In this document: in pieces, positions 53,417 through 63,104 of the stretch
How the letters are laid out: each line of letters opens with the position of its first letter
Position numbering within the stretch: position 1 is the stretch's first letter
DNA from: Sphingomonas edaphi
GTDB lineage: Bacteria > Pseudomonadota > Alphaproteobacteria > Sphingomonadales > Sphingomonadaceae
DNA: 64,000 nt
Direction: 5' to 3'
Assembly (NCBI RefSeq): GCF_003583725.1
Contig: NZ_QXTF01000001.1
Coordinates: 1 to 64,000 of the forward strand
Notes under the pieces: generated by a model
What the model was told of the DNA's origin: nothing
The model's input: only the letters and a program-made list of their open reading frames with translations
Databases searched by the model: none
Made by a program: the position numbers and the translations under genes

Positions 53417-54418
53417 CTAGTCGATACGGTGATACGCCTTGAACCACTCGACGAAGCGCGGAATTCCTTCGTCAATACTCGTGGACGGTTCGAAGCCATG
53501 GTCGCGCTGTATGGCGCTGATGTCGGCGAACGTATCGCGGACATCGCCGGGCTGCATGGGTTGAAAATCCATCTCTGCGGTGCGGCCGGTGGCCTGCTCG
53601 AGCAAATTGACCATCCGCATCAAGTCTTCGGAACGGTGATTGCCGATATTGTAGACGGAGTGGGGGCTTTTGCTGCCGCCTGCCTTTACCTCGCCGTCGT
53701 CAGCAGGCGCACCATCCAAACAGGCGATCACGCCGCGGACGATGTCGTCAATGTAGGTGAAGTCGCGCTTCATCTGGCCATTGTTGAAGATCGTCAGGGG
53801 GCGGCCTTCAAAAAGCGCTTTCGTGAAAATCCACATCGCCATGTCGGGCCGGCCCCAGGGACCATAGACCGTGAAGAACCGCAGACCCGTCATCGGCAGG
53901 CGGAACAGGTGTGAGTAGCTCTCGCCCATCAACTCGTCCGCCTTCTTCGTCGCGGCGTAAAGCGAGATGGGATGATCGACCCGGTCTTCGACACGGAACG
54001 GAAGCGTCTCGTTGCCTCCGTAGACGGACGATGAGCTGGCATAGAGGAAATGCTCGACCTCGCGGTGCCGCGCCAACTCCAGCATGTTGATCTGCCCCAT
54101 CAGGTTGGAGCGGACATATGCCTGCGGATTGACGAGCGAATAGCGCACGCCAGCCTGCGCACCGAGGTGAATGATGCGATCGAAGCGATGGGGCCTCGCG
54201 AATTCCCTCAGCGCTTGCTCATCGCCGAAATCGACCTGTTCGAAGTTGAAGGCATTGCCGAACCCGTCGCGAAGCTTCTGGACACGGGCCCGCTTTAGCG
54301 CCGGATCGTAATAATCGTTGAGATTGTCGATCCCTATGACCTCTTCGCCGCGCTGGAGCAGGGCGTGGGCGGTCGACGAACCAATAAATCCGGCGGCGCC
54401 AGTAACAAGAACGGTCAT
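53417..54418 (-). CDS. NAD-dependent nucleotide-sugar epimerase (UDP-glucuronate 4-epimerase-like)
   Basis: A 333-residue extended short-chain dehydrogenase. The Rossmann motif is TGAAGFIGS. YAATKKADEL holds the catalytic Tyr-Lys, and GAQAGVRYSLVNPQAYV and FFTVYGPWGRPDMA are typical of UDP-glucuronate 4-epimerases that supply galacturonate for capsule or lipopolysaccharide. ATG 54418 matches the family start (MTVLVTGAAG). No polysaccharide cluster is nearby. Confidence 0.85.
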   Translation of the reverse strand: MTVLVTGAAGFIGSSTAHALLQRGEEVIGIDNLNDYYDPALKRARVQKLRDGFGNAFNFEQVDFGDEQALREFARPHRFDRIIHLGAQAGVRYSLVNPQAYVRSNLMGQINMLELARHREVEHFLYASSSSVYGGNETLPFRVEDRVDHPISLYAATKKADELMGESYSHLFRLPMTGLRFFTVYGPWGRPDMAMWIFTKALFEGRPLTIFNNGQMKRDFTYIDDIVRGVIACLDGAPADDGEVKAGGSKSPHSVYNIGNHRSEDLMRMVNLLEQATGRTAEMDFQPMQPGDVRDTFADISAIQRDHGFEPSTSIDEGIPRFVEWFKAYHRID

Positions 54419-54511
54419 GCGATGCCTGCTAGCCGAGCCAACTTCATGAAGCGAGGGGCTTTGCAGCGACGCTACGGCAGCTAAGCTGAACTGAAGAAGG
54501 AGACGGTCCCG

Positions 54512-56446
54512 ATGACTCATGCGGTTTACCCGGTTCCCCGCCAATGGGCCGAAAATGCGCTGGTGAAAGCGGATGATTACACCGCGCTGTATCGCGAGTC
54601 GGTCGAGAATCCGGACAGCTTCTGGCGACGCGAGGCGCAGCGGCTCGACTGGATCCGGCCTTTCACGACCGTCAAGGAAACCAGCTTCCACGAGCAGGAT
54701 TTCGGAATCCGCTGGTTCGCTGACGGCACGTTAAACCTCAGCGCCAATTGTCTCGACCGCCATCTCGCCGAGCGAGGCGATACAATCGCGATCATCTGGG
54801 AGCCGGACGATCCCTCCGAGGCCAACCGCCAGATCAGCTATCGTCAACTTCATGAAATGGTCTGCCGCTTTGCTAACGCGCTGAAGGCCAATGGGGCGGG
54901 GCGGGGAAGTCGGGTCACCATCTACATGCCCATGGTGCCCGAGGCCGCCGTCGCCATGCTGGCCTGCGCGCGGATCGGAGCCATTCACTCCGTGGTCTTC
55001 GGCGGCTTTTCGCCCGAGGCGCTGGCCGGGCGCATTCAAGATTGCGATTCCAGCCTGGTAGTGACAGCCGATGAGGGACTGCGCGGCGGGCGGGCCACTC
55101 CGCTCAAGACGAATGTCGACGAGGCTCTGAAACACTGCAGTTCGGTCGAGAAAGTGATTGTCTACCGTCGGACCGGGGCGGAAGTGCCCATGGTCGATGG
55201 ACGCGATGTCGACTGGGATGACGCAGTTCGCGACGCAAGCAATCACTGCCCACCAGAAGAGATGGGCGCGGAGGATCCGCTTTTCATCCTCTATACGTCA
55301 GGATCCACCGGCAAGCCCAAGGGGGTGCTTCATTCGACGGGCGGCTACGGCGTGTGGACGTCGATGACACATCAATACGTCTTCGATTACCGTCCGGGTC
55401 AGGTCTACTGGTGCGCAGCCGATATCGGGTGGGTCACGGGGCATAGCTACATCGTCTACGGGCCACTCGCTAACGGGGCGACGCAAGTGATGTTCGAAGG
55501 CGTGCCCAACTGGCCCGACCATAGCCGATTCTGGCAGATCATCGATAAATATCGGGTCGAAATCTTCTACACCGCGCCGACCGCTTTGCGGGCGCTGATG
55601 CGTGAAGGCGATGAGCCTGTAAAAGCAACCTCGCGCGCGTCGCTCAAACTACTGGGCACCGTCGGTGAGCCGATCAATCCCGAAGCTTGGGAATGGTATC
55701 ATCGGGTGATCGGGGAGGGGCGCTGCCCGATCGTCGACACCTGGTGGCAGACAGAAACGGGCGGGGCCATGATCGCGCCTATGCCCGGAGCTGTACCGCT
55801 GAAGCCCGGCAGCGCGACTCTGCCGATGTTCGGGGTCAGGCCGGTCCTGCTGGAAAGCGACGGGACACCAATCGAGGGCGCGGGCGACGGATGCCTTGCC
55901 ATTACCGACAGCTGGCCGGGACAGATGCGGACCGTTTGGGGCGATCACGAGCGCTTCTTCCAGACGTACTTCACCACTTTCCCCGGCATGTACTTCACTG
56001 GCGACGGCTGCCGCCGGGACCAGGATGGATATTACTGGATCACCGGCCGAATCGACGATGTCATTAACGTCTCGGGACACCGGATGGGCACAGCTGAGAT
56101 CGAAAGCGCCTTGGTCGCTCATGAGAATGTCGCTGAAGCTGCGGTCGTTGGAATGCCGCACGAAATTAAGGGACAGGGCATCTACGCCTATGTGACCGTC
56201 AACGTCGGCGTGGAGCCGGATGAAGCCTTGAGGTCGCAGTTGATCAAATGGGTTCGGCACGAAATCGGACCCATCGCAACGCCGGACGCAATCCAGTTTG
56301 CCCCGGCGCTCCCCAAGACGCGGTCGGGCAAAATTATGCGGAGAATCCTTCGCAAAATCGCTGAAGGTGATGTTTCTACCCTTGGCGACACGTCGACTTT
56401 GGCAGATCCCGCGGTCGTCGACCGGTTGATCGAGGGTCGGCAATGA
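54512..56446 (+). CDS. acsA: acetyl-coenzyme A synthetase
   Basis: A 644-residue AMP-forming ligase making acetyl-CoA from acetate, ATP and CoA. ATP motif [25 protein letters not shown], and the regulatory/catalytic lysine K607 in TRSGKIMRR are present. AAGGAG precedes the ATG at correct spacing. The closely related propionyl-CoA synthetase is less likely because of the typical full-length AcsA N-terminus ([15 protein letters not shown]). Confidence 0.93.
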   Translation: MTHAVYPVPRQWAENALVKADDYTALYRESVENPDSFWRREAQRLDWIRPFTTVKETSFHEQDFGIRWFADGTLNLSANCLDRHLAERGDTIAIIWEPDDPSEANRQISYRQLHEMVCRFANALKANGAGRGSRVTIYMPMVPEAAVAMLACARIGAIHSVVFGGFSPEALAGRIQDCDSSLVVTADEGLRGGRATPLKTNVDEALKHCSSVEKVIVYRRTGAEVPMVDGRDVDWDDAVRDASNHCPPEEMGAEDPLFILYTSGSTGKPKGVLHSTGGYGVWTSMTHQYVFDYRPGQVYWCAADIGWVTGHSYIVYGPLANGATQVMFEGVPNWPDHSRFWQIIDKYRVEIFYTAPTALRALMREGDEPVKATSRASLKLLGTVGEPINPEAWEWYHRVIGEGRCPIVDTWWQTETGGAMIAPMPGAVPLKPGSATLPMFGVRPVLLESDGTPIEGAGDGCLAITDSWPGQMRTVWGDHERFFQTYFTTFPGMYFTGDGCRRDQDGYYWITGRIDDVINVSGHRMGTAEIESALVAHENVAEAAVVGMPHEIKGQGIYAYVTVNVGVEPDEALRSQLIKWVRHEIGPIATPDAIQFAPALPKTRSGKIMRRILRKIAEGDVSTLGDTSTLADPAVVDRLIEGRQ

Positions 56447-56474
56447 GCTCGGCTATAATTCCTTAACGTCGCAT

Positions 56475-56489
56475 TTAACGCAGATTTAA
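56475..56489. promoter_or_regulatory. CtrA-type site TTAA-N7-TTAA upstream of urcA
   Basis: Perfect TTAA (56475-56478) - seven bases - TTAA (56486-56489). A third TTAACG half-site at 56463-56468 adds a 12-base period. It lies ~90 bases before the urcA start. This is the consensus of the cell-cycle regulator CtrA; binding is not shown. Confidence 0.5.
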
Positions 56490-56580
56490 CGATGCTTTGG
56501 CGCGCAAACTAACGCGCGTTTCGGACAGCCGCGAGAACCGGCTCGCTACTCGGGGTGAGACGGATAGAGCGGAGTGAGTC

Positions 56581-56937
56581 ATGTCAAAGCTAGCATTGAT
56601 TTCTGCGGCTGCACTGTTCGTCGGCAGTTCGCTTTCGGCGCAACCGGTCGTTGTCCGGGCAAATCCTGAAAACCTGCCAACGATACGGGTTAGCTTCGCT
56701 GACCTGAACTTGGCGTCCACGTCGGGCCAGTCCCGGCTAAAACACCGCATTGGCCGCGCTGCTGCGGATGTGTGCGAATATAATCATTCGCGCATGCCGC
56801 TCGAAGAAGAGCTCGATGCTCTCGGCTGCTTCAAGCAGGCCCGTGCTGGTGGTCTTCTTCAAATGAACGACATTCTGGAGAAGGGGTCTTGGGGGTCGGC
56901 ATTCGCCGCCAATACCATCGTCATAACGCGCATGTAG
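56581..56937 (+). CDS. UrcA family secreted protein
   Basis: A 118-residue protein. A signal peptide of ~20 residues (ALISAAALFVGSSLSAQ) is followed by the UrcA pattern: IRVSFADLNLASTSGQSRLK and RIGRAAADVCEY, with the second cysteine in LGCFKQA likely forming a disulfide. The family is common in sphingomonads and Caulobacter; its function is unknown. A short hairpin follows. Confidence 0.82.
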   Translation: MSKLALISAAALFVGSSLSAQPVVVRANPENLPTIRVSFADLNLASTSGQSRLKHRIGRAAADVCEYNHSRMPLEEELDALGCFKQARAGGLLQMNDILEKGSWGSAFAANTIVITRM

Positions 56938-56966
56938 CTGCTTGAGCGCAAGCGATAAGCAACGGG

Positions 56967-56990
56967 AAGGGGCGTCATTCGGCGCCCCTT
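56967..56990 (+). terminator. probable terminator hairpin of urcA
   Basis: AAGGGGCG (56967-56974) pairs with CGCCCCTT (56983-56990) across an eight-base loop, 29 bases after the stop. There is no long T-tract, so it is a probable rather than certain terminator. Confidence 0.55.
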
Positions 56991-57084
56991 CATCGGCGTC
57001 TCCGATTGGCGGCCTATATTAAACTATGATAAAATCGAGTCGAGTTAACCTGCGGCCGTTCCTGGATGCAGGAAGGGGGAAATC

Positions 57085-59361
57085 TTGTCCCGCCTACTTA
57101 AATTGGTCGAGTCCAAACAGCGTCCGCGCTGGCGGCTGAACTGTGTCGGCAGTTTCGCAATCATCGATGAAATGGGCGTCGATCGGACCCCACGTGGGCG
57201 CAAAGCCCGGGCGATATTGGTGTATCTTGCCGTTCACGCCGGCGCCCGAATCCCGCGCGAAAAATTGACTGAACTGCTGTGGGGAGACCGGGGAGAATCC
57301 CAGGCACGTTCCAGCTTGCGGCAATCCCTCTTCGAGATTCGCTCAAGTGCTCCCGGGCTTCTTGGATCAGATCGCGATCACGTCTGGGTCGCGCATGATG
57401 CAATCCAGATGACCGGCGAGGTAGGGCAGGAAGACTTTTACGCCGACCTAAATCACATCAGTTCCGCTTTCGACGAGTGGCTTGAAGAAGAGCGTCGGCA
57501 ACGCACAGCCAATATCTGGAATAGTCTAAGGGACGAGTGCGCTCGGCTGCTCGCGTGCGGCAAGGGAAGCGCAGCCTTTTCAATATTGGACGATATGGCC
57601 CGGCTCGATCCCTACAATGAGGATGGAGCCAGACTCGCGATGCAGGCGGAATTCCAGGCTGGGCACGCCGCTGGCATCGAAAAAAGATACCGAGATCTGG
57701 CTGAGGTGCTTGAACGTGATTTAGGTGTGCGACCGGCGACTGAAACAGGAGCCTTACGCGACAGGCTGCTTGCCGAGTTGACCCAAGATCCGTTGGGCTT
57801 GGTGTCTTCTGGCGTCGAAGTCCAAGATGTGGCGCCAATTCATGCTGCCGAGCCGTTTGACCAGAAGCCCGCCAACACCGCCCGTAGGACGAATAAGGTG
57901 ATCATCCTTGTTGGGCTGATTATTGTGGCCATCGCTGGCATGTTCGCGGCGTTGCGCAGTTTGGGAATGACAAGCCTACCGGTCGTGGCCGTGGCGGCCT
58001 CTGACAATAGTCCGCACTCGCAACAGCTGTCCCGCGATCTACTCGTCAAGCTCGGAACGTTGGCCGAAGTGGGGTCGGGTCGCTGGCGGCTCACGGAATC
58101 CCCGGCCGGCGAACCACGTCCGTCTTATATTTTCCGGGCTAGCGAGAACGTTAATGGCGCCAATATCAAGGCCAATCTCCTACTGGTTGATGGAAAAAGT
58201 GAGAGCGTCCTCTGGGCCCGGGAATTTCAGTTCAGGAGAGGGTTGGAGGGCGATCTCAGGCAGCAGGTTTCGCTGACGGCAGGCCGGGTACTCGGTTGCA
58301 CTCTCGACGCAAGGGAGAACGGCGGGCTGCCCCCGGACTCGCTTCGCCTCTTCCTGACGGGTTGTGCTGCTTCCGCAGAGATGGGTGAAGCCGATCCTCG
58401 GGAAGTCGCCGGAACGATGCGCGAGATCCTGAACAGGCGGCCTGCATTCACGCCAGCGTGGGCACTGCTTTTGCTGGCCGACACATGGAATATGCAGATT
58501 GCGAGAAGCAAAAGCTCAGATCTGACCCTTGCTCGCCGGCAGTTGGAGCGCGACCTCGCCACTGCTCGAACGGAGGTGCCAGCATTGCCTCAGATCAGTT
58601 TGGCGCAACTCGAACTGCTGCCGCCCGGCGCGTACGGCGAAGCGTTGAAACTGATCACAAAGCTCAAACAGCGAGTCCCCGACAATTCGCAAATTTGGCT
58701 GGAAGAGTCGGGCGCGCTTGCATCGGTGGGACGGATGGCGGAAGCCGTCGTGGCTGCGCGCAGGGCAGCCGAACTTGACCCATTGTCCCCCGCTGTTTCT
58801 CGAAACCTTATCGAACATCTGGCGTGGGCTGGGCAGATCGAAGCGGCGCGTCGCGAGTTGGCAAACGCGAGTGAGAAGTGGGCGGGAACCGCCGCGCTTC
58901 GGGATGCTCAGTTTGCCTTTCATTTGCGCTACGGCGATCCGCGCGAGGCTCGGCGGCTCATGGACGACACGAAAGGTGCGAGCATTGATGCCTACCTTGC
59001 TGCCCGCTTGAATCCGACTGCAGCCTCAATAAAGGCGCTCAAGGCGTCATTGGGTAGGCCAAGCCTAGGCGAACCGGAAGGTAAGACCGCTTATGCCATC
59101 CAGGCTTTGGCCGAATTCGGGCAGGTCGACGATGTATTCAATTGGCTCCAGAGAACGCCGAAGGACAGGCTGGCAGACATGTCCTATGTTCTATTTCGAC
59201 CCGCATTGCAGGACATCCGCCGCGATCCCCGAATGATGCAGGTGGCCCGGCGGATCGGTCTTATGCAATATTGGATAGCTAGCGGCGAATGGCCTGACTT
59301 TTGCTCTGAGCGCGGCCTACGCTATCGCTGCGCTGATTTCGCAAAGACCAAAGCCGCGTAA
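57085..59361 (+). CDS. SARP-type membrane transcriptional regulator with TPR-like region
   Basis: A 758-residue protein. The N-terminal winged-helix domain is of the SARP/OmpR kind (RGRKARAILVYLAVHAGARIPR then ELLWGDRGESQARSSLRQSL). A BTAD-like helical domain follows (residues ~135-235, AFSILDDMARLDPYNEDGAR). One membrane helix lies at ~270-295 (VIILVGLIIVAIAGMFAAL), then a ~450-residue extracytoplasmic part with TPR-like helices. This layout resembles CadC-like one-component sensors but with a BTAD domain. The start is a TTG at 57085 with GGAAGGGGG upstream. Signal and targets unknown. Confidence 0.75.
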   Translation: MSRLLKLVESKQRPRWRLNCVGSFAIIDEMGVDRTPRGRKARAILVYLAVHAGARIPREKLTELLWGDRGESQARSSLRQSLFEIRSSAPGLLGSDRDHVWVAHDAIQMTGEVGQEDFYADLNHISSAFDEWLEEERRQRTANIWNSLRDECARLLACGKGSAAFSILDDMARLDPYNEDGARLAMQAEFQAGHAAGIEKRYRDLAEVLERDLGVRPATETGALRDRLLAELTQDPLGLVSSGVEVQDVAPIHAAEPFDQKPANTARRTNKVIILVGLIIVAIAGMFAALRSLGMTSLPVVAVAASDNSPHSQQLSRDLLVKLGTLAEVGSGRWRLTESPAGEPRPSYIFRASENVNGANIKANLLLVDGKSESVLWAREFQFRRGLEGDLRQQVSLTAGRVLGCTLDARENGGLPPDSLRLFLTGCAASAEMGEADPREVAGTMREILNRRPAFTPAWALLLLADTWNMQIARSKSSDLTLARRQLERDLATARTEVPALPQISLAQLELLPPGAYGEALKLITKLKQRVPDNSQIWLEESGALASVGRMAEAVVAARRAAELDPLSPAVSRNLIEHLAWAGQIEAARRELANASEKWAGTAALRDAQFAFHLRYGDPREARRLMDDTKGASIDAYLAARLNPTAASIKALKASLGRPSLGEPEGKTAYAIQALAEFGQVDDVFNWLQRTPKDRLADMSYVLFRPALQDIRRDPRMMQVARRIGLMQYWIASGEWPDFCSERGLRYRCADFAKTKAA

Positions 59362-59377
59362 TTGTTATCCGAAGGAA

Positions 59378-59453
<76 letters not shown>

Positions 59454-59551
59454 ATGCCTGTCAGGCAATGCGCGGAGCCGCTTGAAGCGGGGGCGCGGGC
59501 GGGCCTCTAACAGCCATGGGGCGGGCTGGCAACTGCCTTTGCCGAAGAAAA

Positions 59552-60664
59552 TTACGCCAGTGTCGATCGAGTTCGCGCCTGGCGCTCCATCCCCATCAGC
59601 AACCCTAGGCAGATCATGACCGTCATCACTGCCGAGCCGCCGTAGCTGACAAGGGGCAGGGGAATGCCGACGACGGGCGCCATGCCCATGACCATCATCA
59701 GGTTGACCGTGAAATAGAAAAAGATCGTCGTGGAAAGGCCGGCCGCCGCTAACTGATTGAACCGGGAACGCGACTTACGGCTGACATTCATTCCCCAGCG
59801 CACCACCATCGCAAAAGCGACGATCAGGAGAATGCCGCCGATAAGACCCCATTCCTCGACGAAGGTGGCGAACACGAAATCCGTGTGCCCTTCGGGAAGA
59901 TAGTCCAGGTGGCTCTGGCTGCCGTTCAGATAGCCCTTGCCCCATATGCCGCCCGATCCAATGGCGATCTTGGACTGGCTGATGTGGTAGCCAGCGCCCA
60001 GCGGATCAGCCTCGGGTTCAAGGAAAATGAGCACACGCCGTCGCTGGTAGTCGTGCATCAGCGCGTAGACGACCGGCAGCGCGGCTGCGAGCGCTGCGCC
60101 CGCCGATATGAAATACCACATTGGCAGGCCGGCGACGAACATGACAGTCACACCGCCCACGAGTACCATGGTCGCGGTACCAAGATCCGGCTGCACTAGG
60201 ATCAAGGCCCAAGGGACAAGCACAAGGAGGGCAGCCGGCCACAAACCCCGCCAGCGCCGCACGTCCGAGACCGGCAGGAGGTCGTAAAATCGAGCTAGGA
60301 CCAGCACGACCGCGGGCTTCATGAATTCCGATGGCTGGAGCCGGATAAAGCCTAGGTCGATCCAGCGCTGTGCGCCCTTGCCGACGAAACCGACCATTTC
60401 AACCACGATCAGCATGATCAGGATTGCCACATAGGCGGGGAAAATCATCTGCTTGATCCAGTTTTCGGGGATCGTGCTGACCCCGATCGCGAGACCGAAG
60501 AACGCGAGGATAATGAGACCCTGCTTGAGGGCCCATGGCGACCAGCTCCCACCCGCGGCCGAAAACAGCGTGATGATGCCAATGCTGCAGATGAGCGCCA
60601 CCAGCCAGATGAGACGCCATGGAAGCCGGGCGAGCGGTTGGGGAATGATGGCGGAACTAATCAT
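59552..60664 (-). CDS. rodA: rod-shape peptidoglycan glycosyltransferase RodA
   Basis: A 370-residue SEDS-family membrane enzyme that polymerises lipid II during cell elongation, with ~10 helices. Recognisable parts: WIDLGFIRLQPSEFMKPAVV, VQPDLGTATMVLVGG, PEGHTDFVFATFVEEWGLIGG and GIPLPLVSYGGSA. The ATG at 60664 overlaps the stop of mrdA (ATGA). It pairs with PBP2 encoded just upstream in the operon. Confidence 0.94.
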   Translation of the reverse strand: MISSAIIPQPLARLPWRLIWLVALICSIGIITLFSAAGGSWSPWALKQGLIILAFFGLAIGVSTIPENWIKQMIFPAYVAILIMLIVVEMVGFVGKGAQRWIDLGFIRLQPSEFMKPAVVLVLARFYDLLPVSDVRRWRGLWPAALLVLVPWALILVQPDLGTATMVLVGGVTVMFVAGLPMWYFISAGAALAAALPVVYALMHDYQRRRVLIFLEPEADPLGAGYHISQSKIAIGSGGIWGKGYLNGSQSHLDYLPEGHTDFVFATFVEEWGLIGGILLIVAFAMVVRWGMNVSRKSRSRFNQLAAAGLSTTIFFYFTVNLMMVMGMAPVVGIPLPLVSYGGSAVMTVMICLGLLMGMERQARTRSTLA

Positions 60665-62580
60665 GCCGTCGTCGCACCTTGCTTGCTCAGTGCTTCGAAC
60701 TGGGATTGGCGGCGCGCGGTCCGCTCGGCCAAAGCCCCACCCCAGTTCTGTTCCAACGCGTGGAGAGCGGCCCAAGCCTTCTCCTGGTCGAACAGATAGG
60801 TCAGCACGTCCTTGGCTACCGGCGCGGCTGCACGCGATCCGCCCATCCCATGTTCAATGACGACGGAACCAGCGTATCGCGGGTCGTCATAAGGAGCGAA
60901 GAACACGAACAGGCCATGGTCGCGGTATTTCCAGTCGCCGCCTTGGCCGCGCTGTGATCCGAGGATCTTTCGGACCTGCGCTGTTCCGGTTTTGCCGCAC
61001 ATTTCTATGCCGGGCAGGGGCAGGCGGCTCGCACCCGCAGTGCCGTCGCCGTTAACGACCTCCCACATGCCGCCACGCACGACGTCCAAATGCTCCTTCG
61101 AGATGTCCATCGGGTCACCCGGCTTGGTATGACGGCCGATCAATTGCGGCGCGAGGGCGCGACCGGATGCGATACGCGATGCCATGACCGCCAGTTGGAG
61201 CGGATTGACGATCAGATAACCTTGGCCAATCGACGCATTGAGCGTGTCCGACGATGTCCAGTCGGGCCGGTCGATGAGACGCTTGTTGTCTTCGTACCGC
61301 TTGCGTTTCCATTCGCTATTGGGAACGGTCCCATAGCTTTGGCTAGATACCGGCAGGTCGAACTTTTCGCCCAATCCCAGTCGTTTGGCAAAGGGGGCGA
61401 TAGCGTCATAGCCCACGCGGTTGCCCATAGCGTAGAAGTAGGTGTTGCAGCTTTTGGCGATGGCTCGCCGCATGTTCACCGCGCCATGTCGGCCGAGGCA
61501 GCGGAAGAACCGATTGCCGAGCCGGTAACCGCCGGGACAGTGAACGATTTCGTCAGGGTCAATCCCGTGGGCCAGCAAGGCCACCCCGTTCATCGGCTTG
61601 ATCGTCGATCCCGGGGGGTAGAGCGAGGAGAGGATCTTGTTGTTCAGCGGACGACGTTCGTCCTGCGACAGCATTTTCCATTCGGTCTGGCCGATGCCGT
61701 CGGAAAAGCTGTTCGGGTCGTATGACGGCATCGAGGCCATGCACAATATGTCGCCGGTCAGGCAGTCGAGGATCGTGCAGCTGCCGGATTCCTCTCCGAG
61801 GCGCCGGGCAGCAAATTCCTGGAGACCCGCATCGATTGCGAGCTGGATGGTCTGACCCGACCGGTCTGGCTTGGGCTCGAGCTCACGGACGAGCTTGCCG
61901 CGCGCGGTCAGTTCTACCCGCTGCCCGCCAGGCTGGCCGCGAAGCTTCTGTTCCAGTGTCTTTTCAAGACCTTCCTTGCCGATCTTGAAACCTGGCGTCA
62001 CGAGTAGTGGGTTCTTCTCCGCCTCATATTCCTTCGCGGAGGCCGCTCCGACATAGCCGACAAGATGCCCAACTGCAGGACCGGTCGGATAATAGCGAGA
62101 AAAGCCACGCATCGGCTGGACGCCCGGCAATTCGGGTAGCCTGACCGTAACTGCGGCATACTGATCGTAAGGGACGTTTTCGGCGATCTGGACAGGTCGG
62201 AAACCCTTGGCGTCCTTCAATTCCTTGATGATCCGGTCGACGTCATCAGGTGTAAGCTTGAGGATTTGCGTTAGGGTGCGAAGCGTCTCGGTGGGACGGT
62301 CCAACTGGTCGGGGATGATATCGACGCGAAAATCGGAACGGTTGATGGCGATTGGCTTGCCAGCGCGATCAACCAGCCAGCCCCGCCGAGGAGGAACAAT
62401 GATCAGCTGGACCCGATTACTTTCGGACAAGAGCTGATAATGCTCGTTCTGGGCAACTGACAGATAGCCGAGACGGGCAAGCAGTGCCGCACCGAACGCC
62501 GCCTGTGCTCCTCCGACAAGCATCATGCGTCGTGAAAAGGTGATCGATTGATGGGCTGCGGTGAAGCGCTTTGCTTTCAT
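60661..62580 (-). CDS. mrdA: penicillin-binding protein 2
   Basis: A 639-residue class B transpeptidase that cross-links peptidoglycan in the elongasome. It has an N-terminal membrane anchor (residues ~20-45), a pedestal domain, and a transpeptidase domain with the active serine S325 in PGSTIKPMNG, the KSCNTYFY (SxN) motif, and CGKTGTAQ (KTG). ATG 62580 overlaps the mreD stop. Confidence 0.95.
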   Translation of the reverse strand: MKAKRFTAAHQSITFSRRMMLVGGAQAAFGAALLARLGYLSVAQNEHYQLLSESNRVQLIIVPPRRGWLVDRAGKPIAINRSDFRVDIIPDQLDRPTETLRTLTQILKLTPDDVDRIIKELKDAKGFRPVQIAENVPYDQYAAVTVRLPELPGVQPMRGFSRYYPTGPAVGHLVGYVGAASAKEYEAEKNPLLVTPGFKIGKEGLEKTLEQKLRGQPGGQRVELTARGKLVRELEPKPDRSGQTIQLAIDAGLQEFAARRLGEESGSCTILDCLTGDILCMASMPSYDPNSFSDGIGQTEWKMLSQDERRPLNNKILSSLYPPGSTIKPMNGVALLAHGIDPDEIVHCPGGYRLGNRFFRCLGRHGAVNMRRAIAKSCNTYFYAMGNRVGYDAIAPFAKRLGLGEKFDLPVSSQSYGTVPNSEWKRKRYEDNKRLIDRPDWTSSDTLNASIGQGYLIVNPLQLAVMASRIASGRALAPQLIGRHTKPGDPMDISKEHLDVVRGGMWEVVNGDGTAGASRLPLPGIEMCGKTGTAQVRKILGSQRGQGGDWKYRDHGLFVFFAPYDDPRYAGSVVIEHGMGGSRAAAPVAKDVLTYLFDQEKAWAALHALEQNWGGALAERTARRQSQFEALSKQGATTA

Positions 62581-63104
62581 CGCCCAAGCCTCCACCGATC
62601 AAGGCGGGCCGCGATGTAAGCGGCAATCGGAAAGCAGAGTACCGAGACGAGAATGGAGGGGCCTGCCGACATGCTGAGCGGAACGGATGCCCCCATGATT
62701 GCTGCGATGCGCCATTGCGCAAATTCGGCCAGCCCAACGATAACGCAGGCGATCGCCCACTCGATCCAATAGTCGCGCCACATGGTCCGCCGGTCGAGGA
62801 CGTCCATGGCGATCATAACCGCCGACCAAACGGCCACAGATAGCCCGATGGGAGTTCCCGTAATCAAATCGTTGGCGAATCCCAGCGGTGCGGCCCACCA
62901 TGCCGGCCAGGCGTCAGCGCGAAGCAGCCGCCAACCAATCAGCATCAGCAATCCCGCGTCGGGCCACCAACCCCGCGCGGATACGATCGGCAGGACCGCG
63001 ATTAGGGACCCCAAGACGACCGTTGCTGCAGGTACATAGTCAGCGCCAAGCCGGGGCCCTCGACCAATCTGTGCTGTCTTATGGCCAAGCGCGGACCGGA
63101 CCAT
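62577..63104 (-). CDS. mreD: rod shape-determining protein MreD
   Basis: A 175-residue membrane protein with five to six helices; signature LLRADAWPAWWAAPLGFANDL then TGTPIGLSVAVW. It links MreC to the elongasome. Both ends overlap neighbours by ATGA, showing coupled translation in mreC-mreD-mrdA-rodA. Confidence 0.9.
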   Translation of the reverse strand: MVRSALGHKTAQIGRGPRLGADYVPAATVVLGSLIAVLPIVSARGWWPDAGLLMLIGWRLLRADAWPAWWAAPLGFANDLITGTPIGLSVAVWSAVMIAMDVLDRRTMWRDYWIEWAIACVIVGLAEFAQWRIAAIMGASVPLSMSAGPSILVSVLCFPIAAYIAARLDRWRLGR

